DNA of 64,000 nt from an uncultured Lachnospiraceae bacterium (GCA_948470335.1 CAOKOL010000018.1:1-64000); one strand, 5' to 3'. Counted from the stretch's first letter, positions 27,127-36,410 are shown. The notes: generated by a model not told the origin, from the letters alone. Numbers and translations: made by a program.

Positions 27127-28470
27127 ATGGGAAAATATTTCGGCACGGACGGCTTCCGGGGAGAAGCCAATGTGAATCTGACGGTGGAGCACGCCTATAA
27201 AGTGGGCCGTTTTCTGGGCTGGTACTATGGGCAGGGGCATAAGTGCAAGGTGGCCATCGGCAAGGATACAAGGCGAAGCAGCTATATGTTTGAGTATGCG
27301 CTGTCATCGGGACTGACGGCTTCCGGGGCGGACGCCTATCTGCTTCATGTGACGACGACGCCCAGCGTGTCCTATGTGGTGCGCACCGAGGATTTTGACT
27401 GCGGAATTATGATTTCCGCCAGCCATAACCCATTTTATGACAACGGGATTAAGATTATCAACGACAGGGGTGAAAAGCTGTCGGAGGATGTGATCGAAAA
27501 GATCGAGGCGTATCTGGACGGGGAGACAGAAGAAATTCCTTTTGCCGTCAGAGAAAAAATCGGCCGCACCACCGATTATGTGATGGGGCGGAACCGCTAT
27601 ATCGGCTACCTGATTTCTCTGGCTACCCGGTCTTTTAAGAATGTAAAGGTAGGCCTGGACTGTGCCAACGGCAGCTCCTGGATGATGGCCAAAAGCATTT
27701 TCGACGCGCTGGGCGCCAAAACCTATGTGATTAACAACGACCCGGACGGCACGAATATCAATGAAAACAGCGGTTCCACGCATATTGAAGTGCTGCAGCA
27801 GTTTGTGAAGGAACATCATCTGGACGTGGGCTTTGCCTACGACGGAGACGCGGACCGCTGTCTTGCGGTGGACGAAAACGGAAATGTGGTGGACGGCGAC
27901 CTGATTCTCTACGTATGCGGTTTATATATGAAGGAACAGGGTATGCTGGATACCAATACGGTGGTTACGACGGTGATGTCCAACCTGGGGCTTTATAAAG
28001 CGCTGGATATTGCGGGAATCCGCTATGTGAAGACGCAGGTAGGCGATAAATACGTCTATGAAAATATGGCGGAAAACGGTCATTGTCTGGGCGGCGAGCA
28101 GTCCGGCCATATCATTTTCAGCAAGTTCGCCTCCACGGGAGACGGAATTCTTACTTCTCTGAAACTGATGGAAGTGATGCTGGAGAAAAAGCAGACGTTA
28201 GGAAAGCTGATCGAGCCGGTGGATATCTATCCTCAGGTGCTGAAAAATATCCGGGTGAAAAGCAAGCCGGAGGCAAGGCAGGACGAGGATGTAAAAGCCG
28301 CGGTGGACAGAGTGGAGAAAGCCCTTGGCGGCGACGGCCGGATTCTGGTCCGGGAAAGCGGAACCGAGCCGGTGATCCGGGTGATGGTAGAAGCCAAAAC
28401 CGACGAATTATGCACCCGGTATGTGGACGAAATCATCGACACAATCAAGAAAAAAGGACACGAGGCTTAG
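27127..28470 (+). CDS. glmM: Phosphoglucosamine mutase
   Basis: Converts glucosamine 6-phosphate to glucosamine 1-phosphate for peptidoglycan. 447 residues from ATG 27127 (GGAGG 8 bases upstream). Motifs: KYFGTDGFRGEAN start, phosphoserine loop ISASHNPFYDNG, metal loop YDGDADRC, sugar loop GEQSGHI and phosphate loop RESGTEPVIRV. The GEQSGH and RESGTEP forms favour GlmM over a general phosphomannomutase. A copy of the dispersed repeat begins right after its stop. Confidence 0.92.
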   Translation: MGKYFGTDGFRGEANVNLTVEHAYKVGRFLGWYYGQGHKCKVAIGKDTRRSSYMFEYALSSGLTASGADAYLLHVTTTPSVSYVVRTEDFDCGIMISASHNPFYDNGIKIINDRGEKLSEDVIEKIEAYLDGETEEIPFAVREKIGRTTDYVMGRNRYIGYLISLATRSFKNVKVGLDCANGSSWMMAKSIFDALGAKTYVINNDPDGTNINENSGSTHIEVLQQFVKEHHLDVGFAYDGDADRCLAVDENGNVVDGDLILYVCGLYMKEQGMLDTNTVVTTVMSNLGLYKALDIAGIRYVKTQVGDKYVYENMAENGHCLGGEQSGHIIFSKFASTGDGILTSLKLMEVMLEKKQTLGKLIEPVDIYPQVLKNIRVKSKPEARQDEDVKAAVDRVEKALGGDGRILVRESGTEPVIRVMVEAKTDELCTRYVDEIIDTIKKKGHEA

Positions 28471-28600
28471 CTTGGGAGGAATGGAGCGGTACTCTGGTCA
28501 GCGGAAGTCCGTACAAGCCCCGGAAGGATTTACGGACGCGAAAGCGGCCGGAAATTCTTCCAGAGTCAGGGGGCTTGGGAGGAGTGAAGCGGTACTCTAA
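28471..28600 (+). repeat. Dispersed 103-bp repeat, copy A (one unit plus 25 bp)
   Basis: CTTGGGAGGA at 28471 recurs at 28574, a 103-base period, each followed by GCGGTACTCT. Between them lies the unit core: GCGGAAGTCCGTA, an inverted TACGGAC arm (GTCCGTA-N17-TACGGAC), then GGAAATTCTTCC. The element ends 5 bases before the ribosome site of the aminotransferase gene. It fills nearly the whole 145-base gap. Confidence 0.8.
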
Positions 28601-28615
28601 ATAGGAGAAGTAAAT

Positions 28616-29809
28616 ATGATTTCAAAAAAAATGCGGCCTCTCGTGGAAAATAATTCGGCGATCAGAGTGATGTTCGAGGAGGGGAAGCGGCTGGCCGGCC
28701 TTTACGGAGCGGAAAATGTTTTTGATTTCAGCCTGGGAAATCCCAACGTGCCGGCGCCTGCCGCTGTCAACCGGGCCATAGCGGATGTGCTGCGGGAAGA
28801 AGATTCGGTGGCGGTCCACGGCTATATGAGCAACGCAGGCTTTTCCGATACGAGAACGGCCGTGGCGGATTCTCTGAACAGAAGGTTCGGCACGAATTTG
28901 AAAGAGGGAAATATCGTGATGATTTCCGGCGCCGCCGGAGGTTTGAATGCCGTGCTGAAAGCGATTTTGGATCCGGGAGACGAGGTAGTGACATTCGCTC
29001 CCTATTTTCTGGAATACAGAAACTATGTGGCCAATTATGAGGCCCGTCTTCTGGAGGTTCCACCGGATACGGAAACCTTTCAGCCGGATGCGGATGCCCT
29101 TGGAACGATGATTACGGAAAAAACCAGGGCAGTTTTGATAAACAATCCCAATAATCCCACGGGAGTGATCTATCCGGAAGAAGCGATTATCCGGATCGCA
29201 GAGGTGCTCAGGGAGAAAGAGCAGGCATACGGCCATGCCATCTACCTGATTTCCGACGAGCCTTACCGGGAGCTGGCCTACGAGGGGGCGCAGGTGCCCT
29301 TTGTCACCAGATATTATGCCGATGCCATCGTGGTGTATTCTTTCAGCAAGTCGCTGTCTTTGCCGGGGGAGCGGATCGGCTATGTGGCGGTTCCGGATGA
29401 GGCGGAGGATGCGGAAAGCTTAACCCAGGCTATCGTGATTGCGAACCGGGTGCTGGGCCATGTGAACGCGCCGTCTCTGATGCAGAGGATGCTGGTCCGC
29501 TGTATCGACGAGGAGACAGATCTGGAAGCTTATGACCAAAACAGGAAGCTTTTGTATGAGAGTCTGACGGAATATGGCTTTCAGTGTATCAGGCCGGAGG
29601 GCGCTTTTTATCTTTTTGTGAAATCGCCGGAGGCCGATGAGCACCAGTTCTGCCAGGCGGCGAAAAGGCATCGGATTCTGTTTGTGCCGGGCAGCTCGTT
29701 TTCCTGTCCCGGTTTTGTGCGGATCGCCTATTGCGTGTCTTATGACACCATCAGAAATTCATTGCCTGCGTTCAAAGAACTGGCAGAGGAATACCGTTTA
29801 AAAATGTAG
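28616..29809 (+). CDS. PLP-dependent aminotransferase, class I/II
   Basis: 397 residues of fold-type I aminotransferase. Seen: FSLGNPNVPAP near the start, SGAAGGLNAVLKAI (cofactor phosphate contact), INNPNNPTG, the SDEPYRELAY segment, and the Schiff-base lysine in VVYSFSKSLSLPGERIGY, with a late Arg region FVRIAYCV for the substrate carboxylate. Probably transaminates aspartate, alanine or a related amino acid; substrate is not set by sequence. AGGAGAAG precedes the ATG, directly after repeat copy A. Followed by a terminator. Confidence 0.85.
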   Translation: MISKKMRPLVENNSAIRVMFEEGKRLAGLYGAENVFDFSLGNPNVPAPAAVNRAIADVLREEDSVAVHGYMSNAGFSDTRTAVADSLNRRFGTNLKEGNIVMISGAAGGLNAVLKAILDPGDEVVTFAPYFLEYRNYVANYEARLLEVPPDTETFQPDADALGTMITEKTRAVLINNPNNPTGVIYPEEAIIRIAEVLREKEQAYGHAIYLISDEPYRELAYEGAQVPFVTRYYADAIVVYSFSKSLSLPGERIGYVAVPDEAEDAESLTQAIVIANRVLGHVNAPSLMQRMLVRCIDEETDLEAYDQNRKLLYESLTEYGFQCIRPEGAFYLFVKSPEADEHQFCQAAKRHRILFVPGSSFSCPGFVRIAYCVSYDTIRNSLPAFKELAEEYRLKM

Positions 29810-29819
29810 AGTGGCTGTC

Positions 29820-29864
29820 AAAGGGGACATTTTCAGAGGATAGGGGTGAAATGTCTCCTTTTTA
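29820..29864 (+). terminator. Terminator of the aminotransferase gene
   Basis: Stem AAAGGGGACATTT/AAATGTCTCCTTTTT with G-U pairs, then TTTT. Confidence 0.7.
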
Positions 29865-29922
29865 AAAAACGGATATTCGGAATTTTGCCGATATTCCGGG
29901 AGGATAGAAGGAGTGTGGGAAG

Positions 29923-31005
29923 ATGAATGTGGAACAGAATCAGACAGGAGGCTTTAGAAGCTGCTTTCGCCGGGTGACTCCTTATGTGCCGGGCGAGCAG
30001 CCAAAAGAGCAGAATATTATCAAGCTGAATACCAACGAGAATCCGTATCCGCCGTCGCCTGCGGTGGCGAAGGCGCTGAGAGAGATGGAACCGGATAAAT
30101 TCCGGTTGTATCCCGATCCGGCCTGCGGCATTCTGACAAAGGCGCTGGCAGACTATCATGGGGTGGGAGCGGATCAGGTGTTTGTGGGCGTAGGCTCCGA
30201 CGATGTGCTGGCCATGGCTTTTATGACCTTTTTTAATTCTGACCGGCCGATTTTCTTTCCCGACATCACCTATTCCTTTTATCCGGTCTGGGCCGGGCTG
30301 TTTCGGATTCCCTATGAGCAGAAAGCGCTGGATGAGAACTTCCGGCTTCGGAGCGAGGATTATGCCCAGGAAAACGGCGGGGTAATTTTTCCGAATCCCA
30401 ATGCGCCTACCGGTCTTTTGGAGCCCTTATCTTTTATCGAGGATATTCTGGACCATAACCGGGATGTGATTGTGGTGATAGACGAAGCTTATATTGACTT
30501 CGGGGGACAGTCGGCGCTGGCGCTGCTTGACCGGTATGAGAATCTTCTGGTGGTGCGGACCTACTCCAAGTCTCGGTCCATGGCAGGGGTTCGGATCGGG
30601 TATGCCGTGGGAAGCTGTGAGCTGATCCGGGCCATGCAGGATGTAAAATATTCTTTTAATTCTTATACGATGAGTCAGGCGGCTCTGGAGCTGGGAACGG
30701 CGGCTCTGGCGGATGAAGCTTATTTCCGGACGGTGACGGACCGGATCATTGCCACAAGGAGCAGGGCTGTGAAGCGGCTGACAGAGCAGGGATTCTGCTG
30801 TTTGGATTCTTGCGCAAACTTTATATTTGCGGCCCATCCCGGATATGACGGGGAGAAGCTGTTTGCTTATCTGCGGCAGAACGGCATTTATGTAAGACAT
30901 TTCAGCGGTCCCAGAATCGGCCGGTATCTGCGGATTACCATGGGGCTTGATGAGGAGATGGAGCGTCTGTATGAGACGCTGGAGAGGGCATATGGCAGCC
31001 TTTAA
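29923..31005 (+). CDS. hisC: Histidinol-phosphate aminotransferase
   Basis: Transaminates imidazole-acetol phosphate in histidine synthesis. 360 residues, with VTPYVPGEQP, IKLNTNENPYPPSP, the VIDEAYIDFG segment and the PLP lysine in VRTYSKSRSMAGVRIGYAVG. These favour HisC over other class I/II enzymes. It stands apart from other his genes, which are not in the window, so a role with phenylalanine or tyrosine cannot be excluded. AAGGAG lies upstream. It overlaps the next gene by 14 bases. Confidence 0.88.
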   Translation: MNVEQNQTGGFRSCFRRVTPYVPGEQPKEQNIIKLNTNENPYPPSPAVAKALREMEPDKFRLYPDPACGILTKALADYHGVGADQVFVGVGSDDVLAMAFMTFFNSDRPIFFPDITYSFYPVWAGLFRIPYEQKALDENFRLRSEDYAQENGGVIFPNPNAPTGLLEPLSFIEDILDHNRDVIVVIDEAYIDFGGQSALALLDRYENLLVVRTYSKSRSMAGVRIGYAVGSCELIRAMQDVKYSFNSYTMSQAALELGTAALADEAYFRTVTDRIIATRSRAVKRLTEQGFCCLDSCANFIFAAHPGYDGEKLFAYLRQNGIYVRHFSGPRIGRYLRITMGLDEEMERLYETLERAYGSL

Positions 31006-32128
31006 AAGACTTTTAAGAATATTTCTGAAAATATTACTGCCGGCCGCCGGTTTTTGGCTGACGGTCTGGGTTCTCTGGAAGGGCGCGCTGTTTTTTATGC
31101 CCTTTGTGATCGGCTGGGTGATCGCCATGATCGGCAATCCCATCGTCCGTTATCTGGAGCGGAAGCTGAACATCGTGCGCAAGGCAGGGTCCTTTCTGAT
31201 TGTGGCCGGGGTGCTGGCGCTGATTATTCTGGGCGGATATATGCTGATTGCCAGGGTCGCGGCCGGATGTGTCAGCTTTGTCCGGGATGCGCCGGAGATT
31301 CTGGAAGCGGCCCAGCGGCAGGTGGAGTCCTTTATCGCCTCATTTTCCGGACTCCGGCGGTTTTTCCCGGAATCGGCGTGGGAGGAACTGGTGGCCATGG
31401 TGGGAAGTCTGGAAGGTTCCGTGGACCAGATTATCGCCGGGATCGGGGAGCCTACCGTCCACGCGGCGGGGAATTTTGCCAAAGGGATTCCGAACGCTTT
31501 CGTATATGCCGTGATTACGGTGCTGTCTTCCTATTTTTTTATTGCGGACAGCGATATGATTATGGAATCTTTAAAAGAGGCGGTGCCGCAGCCCGTGGTC
31601 CGTTACGGGTCTGTCGTCAAAAAGAACCTGATGCGGGCCGTGGGCGGATATTTTGCCGCCCAGTTTAAAATTATGATTGTGGTAGCGGTGATCCTGACCG
31701 TGGGATTTCTGATGATCGGCATTCATTACAGCCTGCTCTGGGTGATTCTGATTGCCATGCTGGACTTTTTGCCGGTATTCGGCACTGGAACCGTGCTGAT
31801 TCCCTGGGCGATTATTGAGTTTTTTAACCGTCAGTTTTACATGGGCGTGGCCCTTCTGGTCCTCTATTTTGTCAGCCAGTTGGTCAGACAGTTGATTCAG
31901 CCTAAAATTGTAGGCGACAGTATGGGCCTTCCGCCGCTGCTGACGCTGATCCTTCTGTATATCGGTTTTCGGGCAGGCGGCGTGTCAGGCATGATTCTGG
32001 CAGTTCCGCTGGGACTGATTCTGATTGAAATCTACAAGGCCGGCGTTTTTGACATGATGATCGAGGGGGTCCGGGAACTGATCGGAGAAGTCCGGCGGTT
32101 TATGGGCGCAGGGCCGGAGGAACCGTAA
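30992..32128 (+). CDS. ytvI: YtvI-like AI-2E family membrane protein
   Basis: 378 residues from ATG 30992 (GGAGAGGG upstream). About seven hydrophobic helices: two or three at the N-terminus, a central soluble segment (about 100-170), then the conserved AI-2E/PerM-type half with LIAMLDFLPVFGTGTVLIPWA, VRQLIQPKIVGDSMGLPPLLTLI and GLILIEIY. Length and pattern fit the clostridial sporulation membrane protein YtvI. Function is unproved; AI-2 transport should not be assumed. Overlaps hisC and is followed 42 bases later by dapF. Confidence 0.8.
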   Translation: MAAFKRLLRIFLKILLPAAGFWLTVWVLWKGALFFMPFVIGWVIAMIGNPIVRYLERKLNIVRKAGSFLIVAGVLALIILGGYMLIARVAAGCVSFVRDAPEILEAAQRQVESFIASFSGLRRFFPESAWEELVAMVGSLEGSVDQIIAGIGEPTVHAAGNFAKGIPNAFVYAVITVLSSYFFIADSDMIMESLKEAVPQPVVRYGSVVKKNLMRAVGGYFAAQFKIMIVVAVILTVGFLMIGIHYSLLWVILIAMLDFLPVFGTGTVLIPWAIIEFFNRQFYMGVALLVLYFVSQLVRQLIQPKIVGDSMGLPPLLTLILLYIGFRAGGVSGMILAVPLGLILIEIYKAGVFDMMIEGVRELIGEVRRFMGAGPEEP

Positions 32129-32170
32129 TGGGAACCAAAGGAGACGGGAACGAAAATTGGAGGTGTAATA

Positions 32171-33025
32171 TTGAAATTTACAAAGATGCACGGCATCGGC
32201 AATGATTATGTCTATGTAAACTGTTTTGAGGAGACGGTGCGGGAACCTTCACGGGTGGCGGAGCTGGTCAGCAGCCGGCATTTCGGCATCGGTTCCGACG
32301 GGCTGATTTTAATTAAGCCATCCGAGACGGCGGATTTTTGTATGGAGATGTACAATGCGGACGGTTCGCCGGGCAGTATGTGCGGAAACGGCATCCGCTG
32401 TGTGGCGAAATATGTCTATGACCATGGCATGACCAATATGACCAGAATCAGGATTGAAACCGGAGCAGGCATTAAGACGCTGGAGCTGTCGGTGCAGGAG
32501 GGGAAAGTATCCATGGTGACTGTGGATATGGGTGCGCCAGTCCTGACTTCCAACGGGGCTGCCTCCTCTCTGGCCTGCCGTGACAGAGAGGCCCTGACCC
32601 CGGAACAGATCTGGGAGTCCATCACGGTTGGGGGAAACACGTATGAGATGATCTGTATTTCCGTGGGCAATCCCCATGCGGTGGTGTTCGTGGAGGATAC
32701 GGACAGCTTTCCGGTGGAACAGATCGGTCCGCTTTTTGAAAATCACCACCGTTTTCCTGACCGCGTCAATACGGAATTTATTCAGGTGGTCGATCAGGGT
32801 ATGCTGAAAATGCGGGTGTGGGAGCGGGGTTCCGGGGAGACGATGGCCTGCGGCACCGGAGCTACGGCCAGCGCAGCGGCGGCGATGCTGGCCGGGTATG
32901 TTCATCAGGAGACACAGGTGAAGCTGCTGGGCGGCAGCCTGAGCATCGCATGGGACCCGGCCACAGGACATATGATGATGACCGGGCCGGCCACGGAAGT
33001 GTTTACAGGGGAGATCATTCTGTGA
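32171..33025 (+). CDS. dapF: Diaminopimelate epimerase
   Basis: Interconverts LL- and meso-diaminopimelate for lysine and peptidoglycan. 284 residues from TTG 32171, set by GGAGGTG 6 bases upstream and by the conserved start KFTKMHGIGNDYVYV. Both catalytic cysteines are present: MCGNGIRC (about 73) and MACGTGATA (about 222). It precedes dapL, which supplies its substrate. Confidence 0.95.
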   Translation: MKFTKMHGIGNDYVYVNCFEETVREPSRVAELVSSRHFGIGSDGLILIKPSETADFCMEMYNADGSPGSMCGNGIRCVAKYVYDHGMTNMTRIRIETGAGIKTLELSVQEGKVSMVTVDMGAPVLTSNGAASSLACRDREALTPEQIWESITVGGNTYEMICISVGNPHAVVFVEDTDSFPVEQIGPLFENHHRFPDRVNTEFIQVVDQGMLKMRVWERGSGETMACGTGATASAAAAMLAGYVHQETQVKLLGGSLSIAWDPATGHMMMTGPATEVFTGEIIL

Positions 33026-33115
33026 TTTCACGGCCGGTCATGAAATATGGCCGGGAAAAAGACGGCGCAGATTCCGTTCGGACCGGTTTATAATAGTTTA
33101 GGAGGATAAAGGAGC

Positions 33116-34330
33116 ATGTTTAAAATCAACACAAATTATCAGAAGCTTCCGGGAAGCTATCTTTTTTCTACGATTGGGAAAAAGGTGAGAGCTTATCAGG
33201 CGGAGCATCCCGAAAAAAAGGTAATCAGCCTGGGGATCGGCGACGTGACCCAGCCCCTTGCACCCGCCATTATTGAAGAACTGCACAGAGCCGTGGATGA
33301 AATGGCGGCGGCGGAGACCTTTAAAGGCTATGCGCCGGATCTGGGCTACGAATTTCTGCGGACGGCTGTTGCACAGGGGGATTTTGCTTCGAGAGGCTGC
33401 GATATTCAGCCGGACGAAATATTTGTAAGCGACGGCGCCAAGTGCGACTGCGGAAATATTCAGGAGCTGTTTTCCCTGGACAATAAGATTGCCGTCTGTG
33501 ATCCTGTCTACCCGGTGTATGTGGATTCCAATGTGATGGCCGGCCGCACAGGCGTTTATGATGAGAAGAAAGGCATCTGGAGCGACGTGATTTACATGCC
33601 CTGTGTTGCGGAAAATCATTTTGCGCCGGAGCTTCCAAAAGAGACGCCGGATCTGATTTATCTCTGTTTTCCCAATAATCCTACCGGATCGGTGATTACC
33701 AAAAGCCAGTTACAGGAATGGGTGGATTATGCCAACCGGGTGGGGGCGGTGATTCTTTATGACGCCGCTTATGAGGCCTATATATCGGAGGATGATGTGC
33801 CTCATTCCATCTATGAGTGCCAGGGGGCCCAAAACTGTGCCATCGAGTTTCGCAGCTTTTCCAAAAATGCCGGATTTACAGGGGTTCGTCTGGGCTATAC
33901 GGTGATTCCGAAAGCTTTAAAATGCGGGGATGTAAGTCTTCATGATATGTGGGACAGAAGACACGGGACCAAATACAACGGCGCGCCCTACATGATCCAG
34001 AAAGCGGGAGCCGCCGTCTATACCGAGAAGGGAAAGGCACAGCTAAAACAGCAGATCGCTTATTATAAGGAAAATGCAAAGATTATCTATGACGGGCTGA
34101 AAGCGCTTGGCTATACGGTTTCCGGCGGCGTCAATTCGCCCTATGTCTGGCTGAAAATTCCGGGAACCATGACTTCCTGGGAATTTTTCGACCACTTGCT
34201 GCAGAATGCCGGCGTAGTGGGAACGCCAGGTTCCGGCTTTGGTCCCAGCGGCGAGGGATATTTCCGGCTGACCGGATTCGGAACACGGAAGAATACGGAA
34301 GAAGCGGTGGAGCGGATTAAGAAGCTTTAA
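33116..34330 (+). CDS. dapL: LL-diaminopimelate aminotransferase
   Basis: Converts tetrahydrodipicolinate directly to LL-diaminopimelate, bypassing succinylated or acetylated intermediates. 404 residues: FKINTNYQKLPGSYLF start, SLGIGDVTQPL, ISDGAKCDCGNIQELF, FPNNPTG, and the PLP lysine in FRSFSKNAGFTGVRLGY. These are diagnostic of the DapL family. GGAGG precedes the ATG. The dapF-dapL pair provides the aminotransferase pathway to meso-diaminopimelate. Confidence 0.95.
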   Translation: MFKINTNYQKLPGSYLFSTIGKKVRAYQAEHPEKKVISLGIGDVTQPLAPAIIEELHRAVDEMAAAETFKGYAPDLGYEFLRTAVAQGDFASRGCDIQPDEIFVSDGAKCDCGNIQELFSLDNKIAVCDPVYPVYVDSNVMAGRTGVYDEKKGIWSDVIYMPCVAENHFAPELPKETPDLIYLCFPNNPTGSVITKSQLQEWVDYANRVGAVILYDAAYEAYISEDDVPHSIYECQGAQNCAIEFRSFSKNAGFTGVRLGYTVIPKALKCGDVSLHDMWDRRHGTKYNGAPYMIQKAGAAVYTEKGKAQLKQQIAYYKENAKIIYDGLKALGYTVSGGVNSPYVWLKIPGTMTSWEFFDHLLQNAGVVGTPGSGFGPSGEGYFRLTGFGTRKNTEEAVERIKKL

Positions 34331-34437
34331 ACAAAGAAGTTTTGAGTTAAGAAGCCTTAAGAAAAAAAGCTTAAACAAAAAACGGCTGCTTCTCTCCCGG
34401 CTCAGAAAACCCAGGAGGACTTATACATGCTTTATTG

Positions 34438-34492
34438 GCTGGAAATTCTCCCGGTTTCAGGGGGCTTGGGAGGGGAGCTGCGGAACTAAATT
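34438..34492 (+). repeat. Dispersed repeat, copy B (3' half only)
   Basis: GGAAATTCTCCCGG, GGGGGCTTGGGAGG and GCGGAACTAAAT match the 3' half of the 103-bp unit in order and spacing. It ends directly before the ribosome site (AGGAGAGG) of the gene at 34508. Confidence 0.75.
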
Positions 34493-34507
34493 AGGAGAGG
34501 ATCAATT

Positions 34508-34822
34508 ATGACGAAAGTGGAGATTATGCCGGGCGTATGCGGCCTGACGGCGCTGGTAACGGCGGAATCCGAGGATGGCATGGATGTGACGGTCAGGGTA
34601 GAATCCAAATGCGGCGGTGTTCAAAAGATGATGGAGGAAGTGGGAGAGGAACTGGATGCCATGGAACTTTGTTTTCAGAAGCCGGGAGCCGGCCCTCTTT
34701 ATGAGGCGGCCGCCAAATACTGCCCTCATGCGGCCTGTCCGGTAACTGCCGGCATCATCAAATGCGTTGAGGCAGAGTGTAAAATGGCGCTGCCAAAAGA
34801 TGCGTCGATTCGGTTTGTGTAA
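34508..34822 (+). CDS. Small Cys-rich conserved protein (DUF6951-like)
   Basis: 104 residues with six or more cysteines: PGVCG near residue 11, KCGG, LCF, YCPHAACPV, and IKCVEAECKMA. The protein resembles a family I recall as DUF6951 in Clostridia, but that name is from memory and unverified. No signal peptide or membrane helix. The cysteine spacing suggests metal or iron-sulfur binding, by inference only. It is preceded by repeat copy B and followed by a terminator. Confidence 0.7.
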   Translation: MTKVEIMPGVCGLTALVTAESEDGMDVTVRVESKCGGVQKMMEEVGEELDAMELCFQKPGAGPLYEAAAKYCPHAACPVTAGIIKCVEAECKMALPKDASIRFV

Positions 34823-34884
34823 AAATACGCCCGGAGTCTTATCATGTCGACAGATCGGACAGAATGAGACGTCGGGCGTATTTT
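34822..34884. terminator. Bidirectional terminator after the Cys-rich gene
   Basis: 12-bp perfect arms AAAATACGCCCG (34822-34833) and CGGGCGTATTTT (34873-34884) between convergent genes. Confidence 0.78.
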
Positions 34885-34935
34885 CTGGTATTATAGGAAA
34901 GTCCTAGGAGTTTCCCTTATGACTGTCTGAACGTA

Positions 34936-35619
34936 TCAGTAGCAGTAAACCTGTCTTTTGGCATAGGACCGGTGGCAGCCGTGTCCTCTGCCGAAACCGT
35001 AGCCGCTGACTGCAGGTGTGTAGCCGGCAGTCTGCGAATTGCTGACTGTGGGGGAACTGCTGACGCAGGAACCGTCGCAATAGCCGCCGGAGTGGTGATA
35101 TCCGCAGTAGTAGCTGCCGTCATGGAGATGCCGGCCGGTTTCGGCACAGCCCTCAACGGGGCAGACCGGATATGCGCCGGAGACAGTGCAGGAACCGTCG
35201 CAGTAGCCGCCGGAATGGTGATATCCGCAGTAATAGCTGCCGTCATGGAGATGCCGGCCGGTTTCGGCACAGCCCTCAACGGGGCAGACCGGGTATGCAC
35301 CGGAAACTGCCGCGGTTCCGGTGTTTGCATTGGGAGCGGCTGCGGTTCCGGCATTTGCATTGGGATCAGCGGTGTTCCCTGCGTCTGGGCTGGGAGCGGC
35401 TGTGATTTCGGGGTCGGCAGGGAGACTGGCGCCGGCGTTTATGTCAGCGTTACCGGCGGCGCCGGTATCATAATTGCTGCCGGCAGCGGGCTGTGATGTC
35501 CAGTTTCCGCAATGACCGCCGCCCCGGTGCCCATGTCCATGGGCAAAAGCCGGAAGTACGGACAGTGAAAACGTCAGTATAACTGCCGTTCCGGCAAGAA
35601 ACATTTTTTTCCCGAACAT
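34936..35619 (-). CDS. Secreted protein with two His/Cys-rich modules
   Basis: 227 residues: signal peptide (cleavage after AFA, residue 26), a His-rich mature start (HGHGHRGGGHC), an Ala/Asn/Gly/Pro-rich linker to about 104, then two virtually identical 40-residue modules (105-144 and 146-185) and a Tyr/Gly/His tail. Each module has five cysteines and four histidines in the order CPVEGC, GRHLHDG, YYCGYHH, YCDGSC. The pattern suggests metal binding outside the cell; no family is recognised. A good ribosome site precedes the ATG. Unlikely to be a chance frame because of the signal peptide and protein-level repeat. Confidence 0.75.
   Translation of the reverse strand: MFGKKMFLAGTAVILTFSLSVLPAFAHGHGHRGGGHCGNWTSQPAAGSNYDTGAAGNADINAGASLPADPEITAAPSPDAGNTADPNANAGTAAAPNANTGTAAVSGAYPVCPVEGCAETGRHLHDGSYYCGYHHSGGYCDGSCTVSGAYPVCPVEGCAETGRHLHDGSYYCGYHHSGGYCDGSCVSSSPTVSNSQTAGYTPAVSGYGFGRGHGCHRSYAKRQVYCY
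35065..35307 (-). repeat. 123-bp tandem duplication inside the His/Cys-rich gene
   Basis: Two nearly identical copies, about 35307-35188 and 35184-35065, encode the two modules. Only scattered third-position differences (for example CGGAATGG against CGGAGTGG) are visible, so the duplication is recent or kept uniform. Confidence 0.8.
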
Positions 35620-35734
35620 ATGTCATTTCCTCCTGTTTTGATATGTTGCGGTACACTTGAAGCCGTTTTTGCGGCTGCGTTTCAGATTTTTTAAATCTGA
35701 TGTTTTCTTATCTGTATTCTAACATAAAAAAGAA

Positions 35735-35754
35735 TCCGGCGCAATAGCGCCGGA
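35735..35754 (-). terminator. Terminator of the membrane protein gene at 35781
   Basis: 8-bp perfect stem TCCGGCGC/GCGCCGGA with loop AATA; on the minus strand it is followed by TTCTTTTTTA. Confidence 0.8.
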
Positions 35755-35780
35755 AACTGAAAAATCCGGTTTTATCTTGT

Positions 35781-36302
35781 TTATTTAATCTTATGCCAAT
35801 CTTCGTCATCCGGGTCGTAGTACATATCTCCGGAACTGTTCACCCGCAGATCTTCCCGTCTGCCGGTTTCTGTCATACGCCAGACTTCTACCTTTTCTTC
35901 CACCGTTTTTTCTTCCGGCTTCTGTACCTGGAACAGGTCTTCGTCGTCATCCTGAGACGCGGTGCCGGAAAAGAGGTTCAGCAGGGTACCCAGAGGGTTG
36001 AGCCCCAGGAAAGTCAGTACAACGCAGAGCACGACTGCACCGATCACCAGAGGAATGAGAATTCCCAACAGAAAATACCCCACAATCCAGATAGCCGCAT
36101 GTATGCCCAATGCGGTCAGTTTCCCTTTTTGATCCTCCGCCCGTTTCAGTGTGACCAGGACGCCGATCACGGTCAGTACGATGGCGATGCCCGTAAATAA
36201 TGTGGATGTAAATTCGGCGTTGCCCCCTCCAAAGCTTTTCGTCAGAAAATCTACGCAGGCTTTGCAGATGACGCCGATCAGCGTACAGATAAATCCTCCC
36301 AT
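35781..36302 (-). CDS. Membrane protein with acidic cytoplasmic tail, unknown
   Basis: 173 residues. Three or four hydrophobic helices occupy residues about 1-110 (a first at 4-20, then 36-52, 68-84 and 84-100), followed by a charged tail rich in Glu/Asp/Lys that ends YYDPDDEDWHKIK. A ribosome site GGGAGGAT lies before the ATG. It forms a single-gene unit with its own terminator. No family recognised. A TTGACA box on the minus strand at 36387-36382 may be its -35. Confidence 0.65.
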   Translation of the reverse strand: MGGFICTLIGVICKACVDFLTKSFGGGNAEFTSTLFTGIAIVLTVIGVLVTLKRAEDQKGKLTALGIHAAIWIVGYFLLGILIPLVIGAVVLCVVLTFLGLNPLGTLLNLFSGTASQDDDEDLFQVQKPEEKTVEEKVEVWRMTETGRREDLRVNSSGDMYYDPDDEDWHKIK

Positions 36303-36380
36303 AATGAAAATCCTCCCAATTTTTTAAAATTTCTGGAAAAGAACCAGATGTTGGAATATCCTATCATAATTTGTAGTAAA

Positions 36381-36410
36381 TTGTCAACAAAAATATGTAA
36401 ATTGTATAAA
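36381..36410 (+). promoter_or_regulatory. Possible promoter of the broken membrane gene
   Basis: TTGTCA (36381-36386), 18 bases, TATAAA (36405-36410). The -35 overlaps a minus-strand TTGACA (36387-36382), so the two divergent promoters would share bases. Confidence 0.4.

Noticed and set aside
34972..35496. Plus-strand frame opposite the His/Cys-rich gene
   Set aside because: Val/Ala/Gly-rich antisense shadow; the minus-strand frame has the signal peptide, ribosome site and protein repeats.
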